Positions 25,721-34,504 of a DNA stretch of 64,000 nt are shown here, piece by piece (within the stretch, counting starts at the first letter, position 1; each line of letters opens with the position of its first letter). Origin of the DNA: Magnetospirillum sp. (GTDB lineage Bacteria > Pseudomonadota > Alphaproteobacteria > CACIAM-22H2); contig JAPZUA010000002.1 of the NCBI GenBank assembly GCA_027532905.1, positions 1,054,001 to 1,118,000 on the forward strand, read 5' to 3'. Both the position numbers and the translations under genes were made by a program. The notes beneath the pieces were generated by a model. That model was not told the origin of the DNA. It was given only the letters and a program-made list of their open reading frames with translations, and ran no database searches.

Positions 25721-26143
25721 GTTTCGACCCCCTATTACTGCGCGATCAGGCGATTGTGGCCTTCTTGACCTGAAGCGAAGTGCGCTCGCCGCGTCCGAAA
25801 CGTTCGAATCGAGCGCGCCTCGGCATGTCTGCAGATGCAAGGCTTTGCGTTGCGGGCGATCAGATGAGCCCGTTGCGTCGAGGCATCAACGATATCGTGC
25901 GGCCCATCGTGCGGCTCCTTCCCTTTTTGTTGTTTGAAGCCAGAATTGAATGGAAGTGCTTAAAAATTGGTGAATGTACGGACAGCGCGGTGCGGCGGCG
26001 CAGCCGCGCTCGGCGTTTCGCATGGTTGCCGTCGCTTAAGTCTTCCTTAAGTACGCCGACGATACGTTTCGGGTATCGCGTTTGGATTTCTGCGCGCCGA
26101 GTCGGTTTCCGACCCGAAGCCTTGCTAAAGAAGGAAGCGCGTC
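25721..26143. other. Divergent intergenic region of the sensory cluster
   Basis: 423 bp with no supportable gene. It separates the minus-strand PAS/receptor operon from the plus-strand protoglobin gene and should hold both promoters. The middle (25930-25990) is locally AT-rich. I see no clear sigma-54 or sigma-28 promoter. Confidence 0.4.
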
Positions 26144-26626
26144 GTGGCAGCTGTCGATCTCTCGAAACGTCTGAAGCTTCTGAATATCACCGACATTACG
26201 ATCGGGAACATGCGCACGTTCCATCCGATCGTGCAAAACAACATCGACAACCTGATCGCCGAATTCTATCGGTTCATCCACCACATGCCGGCGACGGCCG
26301 CGATTTTTTACGGCTACGACATCGAACGGCATTTGAAGCCGGCGCAAAAAAAGCATTGGGATTCGCTCTTTTCCGGCCGGTTCGACGACGACTACATCGA
26401 TCAAGCGATCCGGATCGGCACGATTCACTACCGGCGGAAAGTCGCGCCGTATCTCTACATCGCCGGATACAACTACTTCCATTGCGAGATGATCCGCCTC
26501 GCGGCCCTCCACTACAGCGGCATGGATCTCGCCGAACTGTTGCAGGCCATTGCCAAGGCGGTCGCGCTCGACATGGACCTCGCGCTGACTTCATATACGC
26601 GTGCCGCATGGCTGCACGACGCTTGA
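26144..26626 (+). CDS. Single-domain protoglobin (globin-coupled-sensor type globin)
   Basis: A 160-residue all-helical heme protein of the protoglobin/HemAT sensor-globin family. It has no output domain, where relatives carry a signalling or cyclase domain. Residues such as FYRFIHHMPATAAIF and the F-helix region IGTIHYRRKVAPYLYIAGYNYF, with its candidate proximal His (IGTIHY), fit the family. The start is GTG at 26144 after AAGGAAG. It lies next to PAS and chemoreceptor genes, so an oxygen- or NO-sensing role in the same pathway is likely but unproven. Confidence 0.85.
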   Translation: MAAVDLSKRLKLLNITDITIGNMRTFHPIVQNNIDNLIAEFYRFIHHMPATAAIFYGYDIERHLKPAQKKHWDSLFSGRFDDDYIDQAIRIGTIHYRRKVAPYLYIAGYNYFHCEMIRLAALHYSGMDLAELLQAIAKAVALDMDLALTSYTRAAWLHDA

Positions 26627-26699
26627 CCCATCTCAACGCATCGGGAATCGCACGGATGCAGACTGGCGGCGTTTCTGGATCCGATCGGAGACAATCCGC

Positions 26700-27200
26700 G
26701 TGACCGACAAACGACTGCCCCTCGACGCCGACCAAGCTCTTGCGGCTTGGAACAAAGCACGCGGGAGCGAACTTCTGCCGCCGGTCGCGTTCGCGGCCTC
26801 GGAAATTCCGCCGCATTTGTTGCCAATGAGCATGTGCTACCGGCGGATGCCGGACGGCAGCTATCTCTACAGCCTGGTCGGCGACGATATCGCCGCACTG
26901 CTTCTCGAAGATCCGCGCGGCACGACCGTGCTGCATTCGGCACCTGAGGCCGAGCGGCAGCAACGCTACGCGCAGATCGACAGGGCCATCGACGAAGGGC
27001 ATCCGTTCTGGTTCGAAACGAAGTCGCAGCTTACCGACGGAACGGCGATCGACGTGGGGCGTTTGGCACTTCCCGCAACAAACGGCCCGCGCAAGGTTCT
27101 TTTGATGATCTATTTCGTCGCTGCCGGAGATTTGCGCCCGGACGTTCGCTTCGCCAGTTTCGCGCATTGGGACGAATCGTCGATACGCTGGCTAGCCTAG
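26700..27200 (+). CDS. PAS_5-like sensor protein
   Basis: A 166-residue cytoplasmic protein with the PAS_5 layout common in Rhodospirillales: LPPVAFAASEIPPHLLPMSM, then YRRMPDGSYLYSLVGDDIA. No output domain follows. The GTG at 26700 has GGAG upstream and is preferred over an in-frame ATG at 26601, which overlaps the protoglobin gene. The ligand is unknown. A distant relative lies at 33653-34141. Confidence 0.65.
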   Translation: MTDKRLPLDADQALAAWNKARGSELLPPVAFAASEIPPHLLPMSMCYRRMPDGSYLYSLVGDDIAALLLEDPRGTTVLHSAPEAERQQRYAQIDRAIDEGHPFWFETKSQLTDGTAIDVGRLALPATNGPRKVLLMIYFVAAGDLRPDVRFASFAHWDESSIRWLA

Positions 27201-27394
27201 TGTCCCCGAAGCAGCGCTTTGGCTGCGCAGCACCTGCACCGCCGACAGAAGCGGGTGCTGCAGCCGGCAGGTCGCACCTCGATCAAACGCGCGAAATGCG
27301 CACGCCGATCCGCCACCGCATATCGGAGCCAGTTGGCGCTGCTGCGACAAGTTGACGCGCGTTTGGATTGGGGTGGTCGACTTCGTTCGCGGGG

Positions 27395-28708
27395 TCAGTT
27401 CGGCGCGAACATGCGCTGCGGCAGTTCGGTCGCGATCCACGGGAAATGGATCAGGATCGCCGTCATCAGCACCATTGCCGCCACGAACGGGATCGTGCCG
27501 GCGAACACGTCGCGGATATTGCCTTCGCGCCGAACGGCCTGGATGACGTAGAGCGTCATGCCGACCGGCGGCGACAGCAGCGACAATTCGCACATCAGCA
27601 CCATGAACACGCCGAACCAGATCGGGTCGATGCCGGCCGCCACGATGATCGGGAACACGATCGGCACGGTGCCGACCATCATCGGCAGCGTCTCGAAAAA
27701 GACGCCGAGCACGACGTAGAAGACCGCAAGGATCCACATAAGCTCGGTCGGCGAGCGGCCGAGGCCGGCGATGAAAGCACTCAACGTCTGCGTCACGTTG
27801 AGACTGCCGAGCGCGAAGTTGAGGAAAAATGCGACTGCCAAAATGAGCATCGTGATTGCGGTGAGGTTCGCGGTGGCAACGAAGCTTTCGTGCAGCATGC
27901 GGATCGTGAGCGTACGATTGACGGCCGCGATCACAAGGGCCACCAGCACCGACAAAGCCGCCGATTCCGTGACGGTCGCCCAGCCCGTATAGATCGACCC
28001 CATGATGACGACGAACACGACGATCGGGCCGGTGAGGTCGGCGAGGCCGCGGATGCGCTCGGCGAGGCTCCGTTTGGGCTCCTTGGGCCCCATCAGGTTC
28101 GGACGCAGCAGTGCGATTGCCACGATCGTCGCCATGAAAAGAAATGTCATCAGCACACTCGGAATGATCGCACCCGCGTAGAGCTGGCCGACCGAGCTGT
28201 TCGTCAATGCGGCATAGACGATGAAGGCAATGCCCGGCGGAATGAGATTGCCGAGCGACGCGCCCGCGGCGATCGAGCCCAGCACAAACCGGTCGTCGTA
28301 GCCGCGCTGGCGGAACGACGGCAATGCCACGGTCGCGATGGTTGCGGCCGTCGAAACGGACGAGCCGGAAACGGCCGAGAACAGCGCCGATGCGCCGACA
28401 TTCGTGTGCAGGAGCCCGCCCGGCAGGCGGCCGAGCCAAAGTGCCAAGGCACCGTACATCTTGTCGGTCGCCCCGCAGCGCACGAGAATTTCACCGAGCA
28501 GAATATAGAGCGGGATCGACAGGAGGATGTAGTCCTCCATGGCGCTCCAAAGCTGCGTGCCGTAGATCGCCATCAACGCGCCGCCGAAATAGATCTCGAT
28601 CGCGACGGCAGCCGTCAAGAACAGCACGGTTGCGACGTGCAGCCCGAGGAACAGGAGCAGCAGCATGCCGAGGAAGCCGATCGCGACGGCGGCGATCCCG
28701 ATCGTCAC
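27395..28708 (-). CDS. dctM: TRAP transporter large permease, DctM type
   Basis: A 437-residue membrane protein with about twelve hydrophobic segments and the DctM signature region (SGSSVSTAATIATVALPSF, then GSIAAGASLGNLIPPGIAF). It imports an organic acid by coupling to an ion gradient. The start is GTG at 28708, overlapping the dctQ stop (GTGA). A much longer frame extends upstream through dctQ in another phase and is not used. It ends with a histidine-free cytoplasmic tail at 27395. Confidence 0.92.
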   Translation of the reverse strand: MTIGIAAVAIGFLGMLLLLFLGLHVATVLFLTAAVAIEIYFGGALMAIYGTQLWSAMEDYILLSIPLYILLGEILVRCGATDKMYGALALWLGRLPGGLLHTNVGASALFSAVSGSSVSTAATIATVALPSFRQRGYDDRFVLGSIAAGASLGNLIPPGIAFIVYAALTNSSVGQLYAGAIIPSVLMTFLFMATIVAIALLRPNLMGPKEPKRSLAERIRGLADLTGPIVVFVVIMGSIYTGWATVTESAALSVLVALVIAAVNRTLTIRMLHESFVATANLTAITMLILAVAFFLNFALGSLNVTQTLSAFIAGLGRSPTELMWILAVFYVVLGVFFETLPMMVGTVPIVFPIIVAAGIDPIWFGVFMVLMCELSLLSPPVGMTLYVIQAVRREGNIRDVFAGTIPFVAAMVLMTAILIHFPWIATELPQRMFAPN

Positions 28709-29325
28709 GATGCTTTTCCTTCGGCGGTCGGCGGCAACGTCCCTTGCGTTTCGACCTCGATCTGGCCTTCGACCGTGAGCGGACCGTAGAGCGCATCGAG
28801 GCGTTTGCGGTCGCGCACGAACAGGAGTGCGGCATGCACGGCACACGCCCCCGAAACGCCCGCAAACAGGGCAAGCCCGGCGAGCCACAGGCCCTGCGGG
28901 ATCCACATCGGCGTCTGCAGCGGCGTGGCCGCACGGCTGTCGAACAGGAGGCTCTCGTCGAGCACGTGCCAGCCTTGCCAAACCGAAATCGCCGCAAGTG
29001 CGGCGAGCGACACGGCCGTCGCGAGGTTCAGGATCGAGACCGCCAGCGGCGACATATAGGGATAGAGGAAATCGACGCGCGAATGCGCCTTTTGCAGCAA
29101 TGCGGAGGAAAACCCGAAGGCCGAGACGATGGCGAGCAGATAGGCGCCGAGCTCGTTCACGCCCTGCACGGAGTGGCCAAACAAGCGCCGCGCCACGATG
29201 TCGTAGAGGGTGGCAAAGCAAATCGCCATCAACGCCCAGCCGCACGCGATCTGAAACCAGCGAACGGCCGGCCCCAGAACGCGCGCGACGGGATTGTTGC
29301 TGTCGTAAGGGCCGGCGCCGGGCAT
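28705..29325 (-). CDS. dctQ: TRAP transporter small permease, DctQ type
   Basis: A 206-residue protein with four transmembrane segments typical of DctQ (WALMAICFATLYDIVARRLF is the first). It bridges the binding protein and the large permease. It starts directly after the dctP stop (TAAATG) and overlaps dctM by four bases. The C-terminal extension of about 40 residues is somewhat longer than usual. Confidence 0.88.
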   Translation of the reverse strand: MPGAGPYDSNNPVARVLGPAVRWFQIACGWALMAICFATLYDIVARRLFGHSVQGVNELGAYLLAIVSAFGFSSALLQKAHSRVDFLYPYMSPLAVSILNLATAVSLAALAAISVWQGWHVLDESLLFDSRAATPLQTPMWIPQGLWLAGLALFAGVSGACAVHAALLFVRDRKRLDALYGPLTVEGQIEVETQGTLPPTAEGKAS

Positions 29326-30375
29326 TTAGGGGATCGTGATCCCGCGCGCCTTGCCGATGCTGCCGTTCCAGGCCTGCTTGCAGTTCGGATACGCGCGCGC
29401 GCAGCGCTCGGCCCATTCGGGCAGGACCTGCTCGGCCGAGATCTTGCGCACGCGCGCGAGATCGGCGGGTGCGACGTCGACGAGCGTCATCTTGTAGCTC
29501 ACATGCGGCGGCGTGCACGGCTCCTTGCCGATGCTGCAGTTGGTCGCAATCTCGTTGGTGTTGCGCGCGAGGTTCCAAAGTTCGGCTTCCATGCGCCGCA
29601 GCTCGAGCGACAGCACGTCCTTCTGGGGTGCCGAGAGCTTGGCGTACCACGCCGCGTTGACGAGATGCGCCTGTACCGAGCCCGAAACGGAGAGCGGCAG
29701 CAGATGCGACGTCACCTCAGGCCAACGGCCGGTGTTGGCCGACGTGGGCGACGTGACGCCGCAATTGGCGACACCGCGCTGCAGAGAGGGATAGACTTCC
29801 GGGAACGCGATCGAGACGGGCGTCGAGCCCAGCTGCTCGAGCAGCTTCGACATCGACGGCGTGAACGAGCGCACGCGCTGGCCCTTGAGATCGTCGAGCG
29901 TCTTGATGGCCTGGTTGCAGAAAAAGACCTGCGGGCCGAACGGCCAGATCGCCAATGCGCGCGCGCCGAAGCGCTGCTCCAAGCGCTTGTCGAACAGCGG
30001 ACGATAGGCCTTCACGGCCGATTCGAGATCGTCCATGTCGGTCGACACGCCAATGAGGTCGATGCCTTCAAGGAACGGATCGTCGCGCGAGGCGAGACCG
30101 ATTTGCGTGGAGACGATGTCGTAAGTACCCCCGCGCACGAGGCGCAGCGCATCGGCAAGATTGAGGCCGAGCGCCATGAACTCTTGACGATCGACGCGCA
30201 GGCCAACGCCCGCCGAAGTGATGCGCGCCATCGCCGCCGATTCGATCGGAAACTGGGTTTGCACGCTCGGCGTTTGGCTCAGCCAACGAACTGGGGTCTG
30301 GGCAGACGCACCCGAGGCAACGACCCCGGAGCCGACAACAAGGGCCGCAACGACCCCGAAAACAAACGACCGCAT
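29326..30375 (-). CDS. dctP: TRAP transporter substrate-binding protein, DctP type
   Basis: A 349-residue periplasmic binding protein. The signal peptide MRSFVFGVVAALVVGS is followed by a cleavage site at ASA-QTP. The body has the family pattern VRSFTPSMSKLLEQLGSTP, then VFPEVY-like AFPEVYPSLQRG, and the conserved carboxylate-binding Arg is expected in that first segment. ATG 30375 has AGGAG upstream. The ligand cannot be told. A TAXI-type protein was considered and rejected because the partner permeases are separate rather than fused. Confidence 0.9.
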   Translation of the reverse strand: MRSFVFGVVAALVVGSGVVASGASAQTPVRWLSQTPSVQTQFPIESAAMARITSAGVGLRVDRQEFMALGLNLADALRLVRGGTYDIVSTQIGLASRDDPFLEGIDLIGVSTDMDDLESAVKAYRPLFDKRLEQRFGARALAIWPFGPQVFFCNQAIKTLDDLKGQRVRSFTPSMSKLLEQLGSTPVSIAFPEVYPSLQRGVANCGVTSPTSANTGRWPEVTSHLLPLSVSGSVQAHLVNAAWYAKLSAPQKDVLSLELRRMEAELWNLARNTNEIATNCSIGKEPCTPPHVSYKMTLVDVAPADLARVRKISAEQVLPEWAERCARAYPNCKQAWNGSIGKARGITIP

Positions 30376-30588
30376 GCGCAAAACTCCTGGTTCGATCGAT
30401 ACAACAAATCGCCCCAGGATGATGCAATTCATATGCCATTGAAGGCCTTAGGCCGAACGCGTTGCGCCTCGCCGCGTCGCACGGGGGCGGCCTCAAGGCG
30501 TCGATCGCGAGGCCGTGTATCTTGCCCAACGCCTCTTTGGCCGCGAGCATCGACGCGTGGAACGCGCGGCATGAATCTTCGCCGCAAT

Positions 30589-31017
30589 CTAGTCCGTGCG
30601 TGCCTTGCACGCCTCGAGGGCGGCGACGCTTGCGGGCGGCAGCGGGCGCGATTTGCGGTCGCCCGTGTCGACATGCACGATCACGCTTTCGGCGGAAGCG
30701 ACGTGGCGGCCGTCCTGGAACAAAGCTTGTTCGAGCCGTATCGACGAACGCCCGATCGCCGCGACGCGGCTGCCGATATCGACCCTGCCCGGCCAGCGGA
30801 TTTCGTCGACGAAATCGATGGCCACGCGCGCGATCACAAATGCGCCGTCGGGCGCATGGAGCGGTGCGGCCGGGTCGTACAAAAATTCGACACGGCCGGT
30901 TTCGAAAAACGTCGCGAACACGGCGTTGTTAACGTGCCCTTGCCGGTCGGTGTCGGCATAGCGCAGCTTGTCGTAAGATTGGCGCGGATAGTCGGCGAGT
31001 TCCGGTTTTTCGCTCAT
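30589..31017 (-). CDS. Hotdog-fold acyl-CoA thioesterase (YbgC/4HBT-like)
   Basis: A 142-residue enzyme with the 4HBT pattern LRYADTDRQGHVNNAVFATF; the Asp of YADTD is the expected catalytic base. It would hydrolyse acyl-CoA thioesters. It is transcribed away from the Rieske oxygenase gene, about 100 bp apart. Substrate range is unknown. Confidence 0.86.
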   Translation of the reverse strand: MSEKPELADYPRQSYDKLRYADTDRQGHVNNAVFATFFETGRVEFLYDPAAPLHAPDGAFVIARVAIDFVDEIRWPGRVDIGSRVAAIGRSSIRLEQALFQDGRHVASAESVIVHVDTGDRKSRPLPPASVAALEACKARTD

Positions 31018-31121
31018 GGGCAGTTGGTTCCCCGATCAGCTTGAGGGCGTACGAAGCTCAGCATAGTCGCCTGCACCGCGTCGAGAGCGGACTGGCATCC
31101 GAATTGCTTGCCGATACCCCC

Positions 31122-32114
31122 ATGAAACTCTCGGAAATTCCGGCGCTGAAGCGCTTCTGGTATCCGCTCGTGCGCGTCGAAGATCTCGCGGCAGGGCCGG
31201 TCGCACAGCGCCTACTCGGCGTCGATCTCGTGCTGTGGCTGGACGAAAGCGGCGCACCCGCCGCCGCCATCGACCGCTGCTGCCATCGCACGGCCAAACT
31301 TTCGATCGGATACGTCGAAAACGGCGCCATCGTGTGCGGCTATCACGGCTGGACGTTCGATCGGTCGGGCAAATGCGTGCGCATCCCGCAGCGCGTCGAT
31401 CCGGCCGCGACCGGCAACATCAAAATCGCCGCGTACCATGCCCAAGCGCGCTACGGCCATGTCTGGGTCGCGCTCGACACGCCGCAAGCCGACATTCCCG
31501 ATTTTGCCGAAGACGGCGATCCAGCTTGGCGGCGCATCCCGGAATTTGCCGAGACATGGGGCTGCGGCGCCTTGCGCCTCATGGAAAACGAGTTCGACAA
31601 TGCGCATATCGAGTTCGTACACCAGGCGACGTTCGGCAACACGCGCGATCCGATCCCGGCCGAAAACAGCATCGAGGAATTTGCCGACGGGTTCGTGACG
31701 CACACGGTCATTCGCGCCGCCAACCGCGCCATCGGTGCCGCCTATTCCGGCCTTGCAGGCGAGACCACGACGCGCACGACCGTGCATCGCTACTGGGTCC
31801 CGTTCCTGCGCAAGCTCGACCTTACCTATCCCAACGGCGTTGCCCACCGTATCGTGACCGCGACCGTACCCGTCGACGAGGGCCATACGCGGCTCGTGCA
31901 ATGGGCCTATCGCAACGACAGCGAAGCGGAGGTTCCGGCCGCAAAGGCCGTGGCGTTCGATCGCGCGGTCACGCTCGAAGACAAAGCCGTGCTCGAGGCA
32001 ACCGACCCTTACGTACCGTTGCGCGATTTTGCGACCGCCGAACGGCACATGCCGTCGGACAAGCCCGGCCTCATCATGCGCCGGATGCTGCTGGCCCTGG
32101 CCGATTCCGGCTGA
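31122..32114 (+). CDS. Rieske-type aromatic-ring oxygenase, alpha-subunit-like
   Basis: A 330-residue oxygenase component. The N-terminal Rieske centre is CCHRTAKL, then CGYHGWTF (two Cys, two His), which binds a 2Fe-2S cluster. The mononuclear iron site is in MENEFDNAHIEFVH (Asp and His ligands). The C-terminal part fits the demethylase/PaO-like branch of the family. No reductase gene is adjacent, so electrons must come from elsewhere. The ATG at 31122 is chosen over an upstream one at 31041. The last 41 bp overlap the convergent YeeE-like gene. Confidence 0.84.
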   Translation: MKLSEIPALKRFWYPLVRVEDLAAGPVAQRLLGVDLVLWLDESGAPAAAIDRCCHRTAKLSIGYVENGAIVCGYHGWTFDRSGKCVRIPQRVDPAATGNIKIAAYHAQARYGHVWVALDTPQADIPDFAEDGDPAWRRIPEFAETWGCGALRLMENEFDNAHIEFVHQATFGNTRDPIPAENSIEEFADGFVTHTVIRAANRAIGAAYSGLAGETTTRTTVHRYWVPFLRKLDLTYPNGVAHRIVTATVPVDEGHTRLVQWAYRNDSEAEVPAAKAVAFDRAVTLEDKAVLEATDPYVPLRDFATAERHMPSDKPGLIMRRMLLALADSG

Positions 32115-32562
32115 GATTTGCGGCGAGTGCCCGTGCCGCCGCCATGCCGACCAGCATTGCGGCGGCAAACAGCAATGCCGGTGCAGCGCCCGTCCCGACC
32201 GCAACGAAGGCAGGGCCGGGGCAGAACCCGACAAGCCCCCAACCGACGCCGAAAATCGCCGCCCCGAATACGAGACGCGCATCGATAGACGTCGCCGTCG
32301 GCAGATGGAACGCGTCGGCGAAGACCGGCTGCCGGCGCTGCAGCACCAAGCGATAGCCGAGTGCGGCAACCCCGACGGCGCCGAACAGCACAAACGCCAA
32401 GCGCGGATCCCAAGCCCCTGCGCCGATCGCCGCAAAATCGAGAAATCCAAGCACCGTCGCCGGGTTCGACATGCCCGAGACGACAAGCCCGAGCCCGAAC
32501 AGCAAACCGATCGCAAATTGAACGAAGATCGCCACCGCAAACCTCACAGATATTGCCGCCAT
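32074..32562 (-). CDS. YeeE/YedE-family sulfur transport protein, second half (PmpB-like)
   Basis: A 162-residue membrane protein with four or five hydrophobic segments. Motif FGLGLVVSGMSNPATVLGFL, and later GWGLVGFCPGPAFVA with a conserved Cys, are typical of the thiosulfate/sulfur transport family. It overlaps the first half (32544-32981) by 19 bp, so the pair is translated together and forms the two halves of one transporter, fused in some other bacteria. Confidence 0.85.
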   Translation of the reverse strand: MAAISVRFAVAIFVQFAIGLLFGLGLVVSGMSNPATVLGFLDFAAIGAGAWDPRLAFVLFGAVGVAALGYRLVLQRRQPVFADAFHLPTATSIDARLVFGAAIFGVGWGLVGFCPGPAFVAVGTGAAPALLFAAAMLVGMAAARALAANLSRNRPGPAASGA

Positions 32563-32981
32563 AGAATGGCCGTCGCGATCGCCGTCGCCATGAAGATCGC
32601 GACGGCCGCAAAAGAGCGTTTGGACAGGCGCGACAATCCGCACACGCCGTGGCCCGACGTACAGCCGCTGCCCCACACCGCCCCGAAGCCGACCAGTAGG
32701 CCCGCCACGACGAGCGTGGCAGGCCCCGCTTCGACGACGAGTTCTGGCATGGCGCCCGTGCCGAGCCGCCACGCAAGCGGTGCGGCCACGAGCCCGACCA
32801 CAAAAGCGGCCCGCCCAAGAAATTCGCGCCCCGTGAAGTCGCCAGCGGCGTAAGGCGGCAGCAGGCGCGACGCAATGCCGCTCACGCCCGCGATGCGCCC
32901 CTCGAACAGCATCAGAAGCATGGCCGCCGCACCGATCAGCGCACCGCCCGCCAATGCGGCAGCAAACGAAAAGTCGGTCAT
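32544..32981 (-). CDS. YeeE/YedE-family sulfur transport protein, first half (PmpA-like)
   Basis: A 145-residue membrane protein with FEGRIAGVSGIASRLL, then GFGAVWGSGCTSGHGVCGLS. The two cysteines in the latter (SGCTSGHGVC) are the family's sulfur-relay residues. It precedes the second half and follows the DUF2892 gene on the same strand. The three genes face away from the BigR/SqrR-type repressor, which suggests control by sulfide or persulfide. Confidence 0.86.
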   Translation of the reverse strand: MTDFSFAAALAGGALIGAAAMLLMLFEGRIAGVSGIASRLLPPYAAGDFTGREFLGRAAFVVGLVAAPLAWRLGTGAMPELVVEAGPATLVVAGLLVGFGAVWGSGCTSGHGVCGLSRLSKRSFAAVAIFMATAIATAILWRQYL

Positions 32982-32988
32982 CGCGGCG

Positions 32989-33213
32989 TCACGGCGACGG
33001 GATGCGGCATGTCGAAATGCCGATGAGCCGATAGGCCGGGCAGAAGCGGAAGGCTGCCGTCGCCATCAAGATCGCACCCACCGCGACGAATACAAATTTC
33101 CAGAGGCCGAGGGCCGCGAAGAATTCGGCGAAGGGCGGCAAGAACGGAGCCGCGAGCAGCACCGCGCCGCCGGCAAAACGCAGCAGGCGATCGGTCGATC
33201 CAACATTGGCCAT
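32989..33213 (-). CDS. DUF2892 small membrane protein (YgaP-like membrane domain)
   Basis: A 74-residue protein with two hydrophobic segments (LLRFAGGAVLLAAPFLPPF, then FVFVAVGAILMATAAF) and the FCPAYRLIGI end typical of DUF2892, the membrane part of YgaP-type rhodanese proteins. GGAG lies upstream of the ATG at 33213. First gene of the sulfur operon. The rhodanese domain usually fused or nearby is absent here. Confidence 0.82.
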   Translation of the reverse strand: MANVGSTDRLLRFAGGAVLLAAPFLPPFAEFFAALGLWKFVFVAVGAILMATAAFRFCPAYRLIGISTCRIPSP

Positions 33214-33251
33214 GGAAAGCTCCTTCGTTTTTCCGAGCGTGAAACTATTTG

Positions 33252-33275
33252 TTAAGTATATTCGAAAATACTAAA
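33252..33275. promoter_or_regulatory. Candidate operator for the ArsR-family repressor
   Basis: A 24-bp imperfect palindrome, TTAAGTATATTC then GAAAATACTAAA, with half-sites matching at 10 of 12 positions. It sits in the short gap between the DUF2892 gene and the divergent repressor gene and is very AT-rich in a GC-rich setting, like known BigR-type operators. One site could control both directions. Confidence 0.7.
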
Positions 33276-33278
33276 ATA

Positions 33279-33680
33279 ATGAAGATGGAAACGAAACGAC
33301 GGAAAATCGCGGCCAACGCGTTGGAATCGAAAGCCGAACAGGCGGCCGCTCTGCTCGGCGCGATGGCCAACGGCAAACGGCTGATGGTGCTGTGCAGCCT
33401 CTTGGAGGGCGAAAAATCGGCCGGCACGCTCGCCGAGATCGTCGCGTTGAGCCCGGCAGCGCTTTCGCAGCATCTTGCGAAACTGCGCGCACTCGGCCTC
33501 GTCGCCGCCCGCCGCGACGGCCAGACGATCCGCTACAGCCTTGCCGACGCCGCCGTCACGCGCGTGCTCGAAACGCTTTACCGGATATATTGCGCGCCGA
33601 AGCCCAAAGCGCTGCGGCGTGTATCCAAACCCGCTGCACGCGGTCGCGCCGCTCAGACGTCCGAGCCGTCGAAGCGGTAA
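33279..33680 (+). CDS. ArsR-family persulfide-type repressor (BigR/SqrR-like)
   Basis: A 133-residue winged-helix repressor. The recognition region is ALSPAALSQHLAKLRALGLV. Cys39 (RLMVLCSLLEGE) and Cys105 (YRIYCAP) are 66 residues apart, the same spacing as the redox pair of BigR and SqrR, which sense persulfides by forming a bridge. No metal-site cysteine pair (ELCV-type) is present. An ATG at 33249 is rejected because it would place the operator inside the gene. It ends with a basic tail and overlaps the convergent PAS gene by 28 bp. Confidence 0.84.
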   Translation: MKMETKRRKIAANALESKAEQAAALLGAMANGKRLMVLCSLLEGEKSAGTLAEIVALSPAALSQHLAKLRALGLVAARRDGQTIRYSLADAAVTRVLETLYRIYCAPKPKALRRVSKPAARGRAAQTSEPSKR

Positions 33681-34141
33681 TAGACCGAGACGCCGAGCAG
33701 GATGTCGGGATGTTCGCCGTCGTCGGCAAACGGCACCATCAGGCTCTCGACCTCCGACCAAATGTCGCCATGGTGCAGGATCGGCGGCGTACGGGCCCAA
33801 GTCGCCAAGCCGTCGATCGCGGTCAGGCGCAGGCGCACCGCGTCGAGCGGGCGCTGCGGATCGGACAAAGGGCGGTCCTGGAGATACTGGCCGGTAATGT
33901 CGACGCCGACCGACGCGGCGATCCGGGTGCCGAACAGGCGGCAGCGCAACCGAAATGGCTCGCGCTCGATGTCGTGCATCCAGATCCAGCCAAGGGCGGC
34001 GGGTACGGCAAACGCATCGAAGGCGGCGCGGACCGGAAGGCGTCCATGCGGGCGCGGTAGGCCCTGCCAATGCGCATAGACGCTGCGCGTGCGCGGATGC
34101 CAGAGTTCGGTATCGAAGGGCTCGACGGTGAAGTCACGCAT
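33653..34141 (-). CDS. PAS_5-like protein
   Basis: A 162-residue cytoplasmic protein with the PAS_5 pattern (HDIEREPFRLRCRLFGTRIA, then DITGQYLQD). It is stand-alone with no output domain. It converges on the repressor gene, and the two 3' ends overlap by 28 bp. Ligand and partner unknown. Confidence 0.65.
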   Translation of the reverse strand: MRDFTVEPFDTELWHPRTRSVYAHWQGLPRPHGRLPVRAAFDAFAVPAALGWIWMHDIEREPFRLRCRLFGTRIAASVGVDITGQYLQDRPLSDPQRPLDAVRLRLTAIDGLATWARTPPILHHGDIWSEVESLMVPFADDGEHPDILLGVSVYYRFDGSDV

Positions 34142-34254
34142 TGGTGCAATCGTGCCGATCTCGTTTGCGATCGATCGGCGAAGCGACAGACCCTGCGTGC
34201 CGTCGCCGTGTCAAAAGGCGATGCGGCGACGTCTCGGTGCTGCAGCTTGCCCGA

Positions 34255-34407
34255 TCAGCTATCGAGCCAATTGAACAGGATGAAGATAATGGCAAGGAGC
34301 GCCATCACGGGCGCGACCGGTCCCGAACTCGGAAAAAGAACCAGCAGCACGAAAACCGGCAGCAGGTACATCAACGAGCGGTAGGTGCGCATGATCTTCT
34401 TCGACAT
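34255..34407 (-). CDS. Small two-segment membrane protein, unknown
   Basis: A 50-residue protein with two hydrophobic stretches (SLMYLLPVFVLLVLF and APVMALLAIIFILFNW). GGAG precedes the ATG at 34407; an earlier ATG at 34437 lacks a ribosome site. It lies just downstream (at 3') of no operon partner and next to pucC. Possibly photosynthesis-related, but nothing in it shows this. Confidence 0.5.
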   Translation of the reverse strand: MSKKIMRTYRSLMYLLPVFVLLVLFPSSGPVAPVMALLAIIFILFNWLDS

Positions 34408-34504
34408 GTGGGGCTCCGATGGGTCGCGGGCGTTCATTTGAGGATAAAGGCGGGGAATTCAGGCGGCAAGCTGGATGTCGATGCCTTTGTCGGAAGGATG
34501 GCCG

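Noticed and set aside
28324-31044. 906-codon open frame on the plus strand
   Set aside because: It is the antisense of dctM, dctQ, dctP and the thioesterase gene, very Arg-rich, with no domain; a high-GC shadow.
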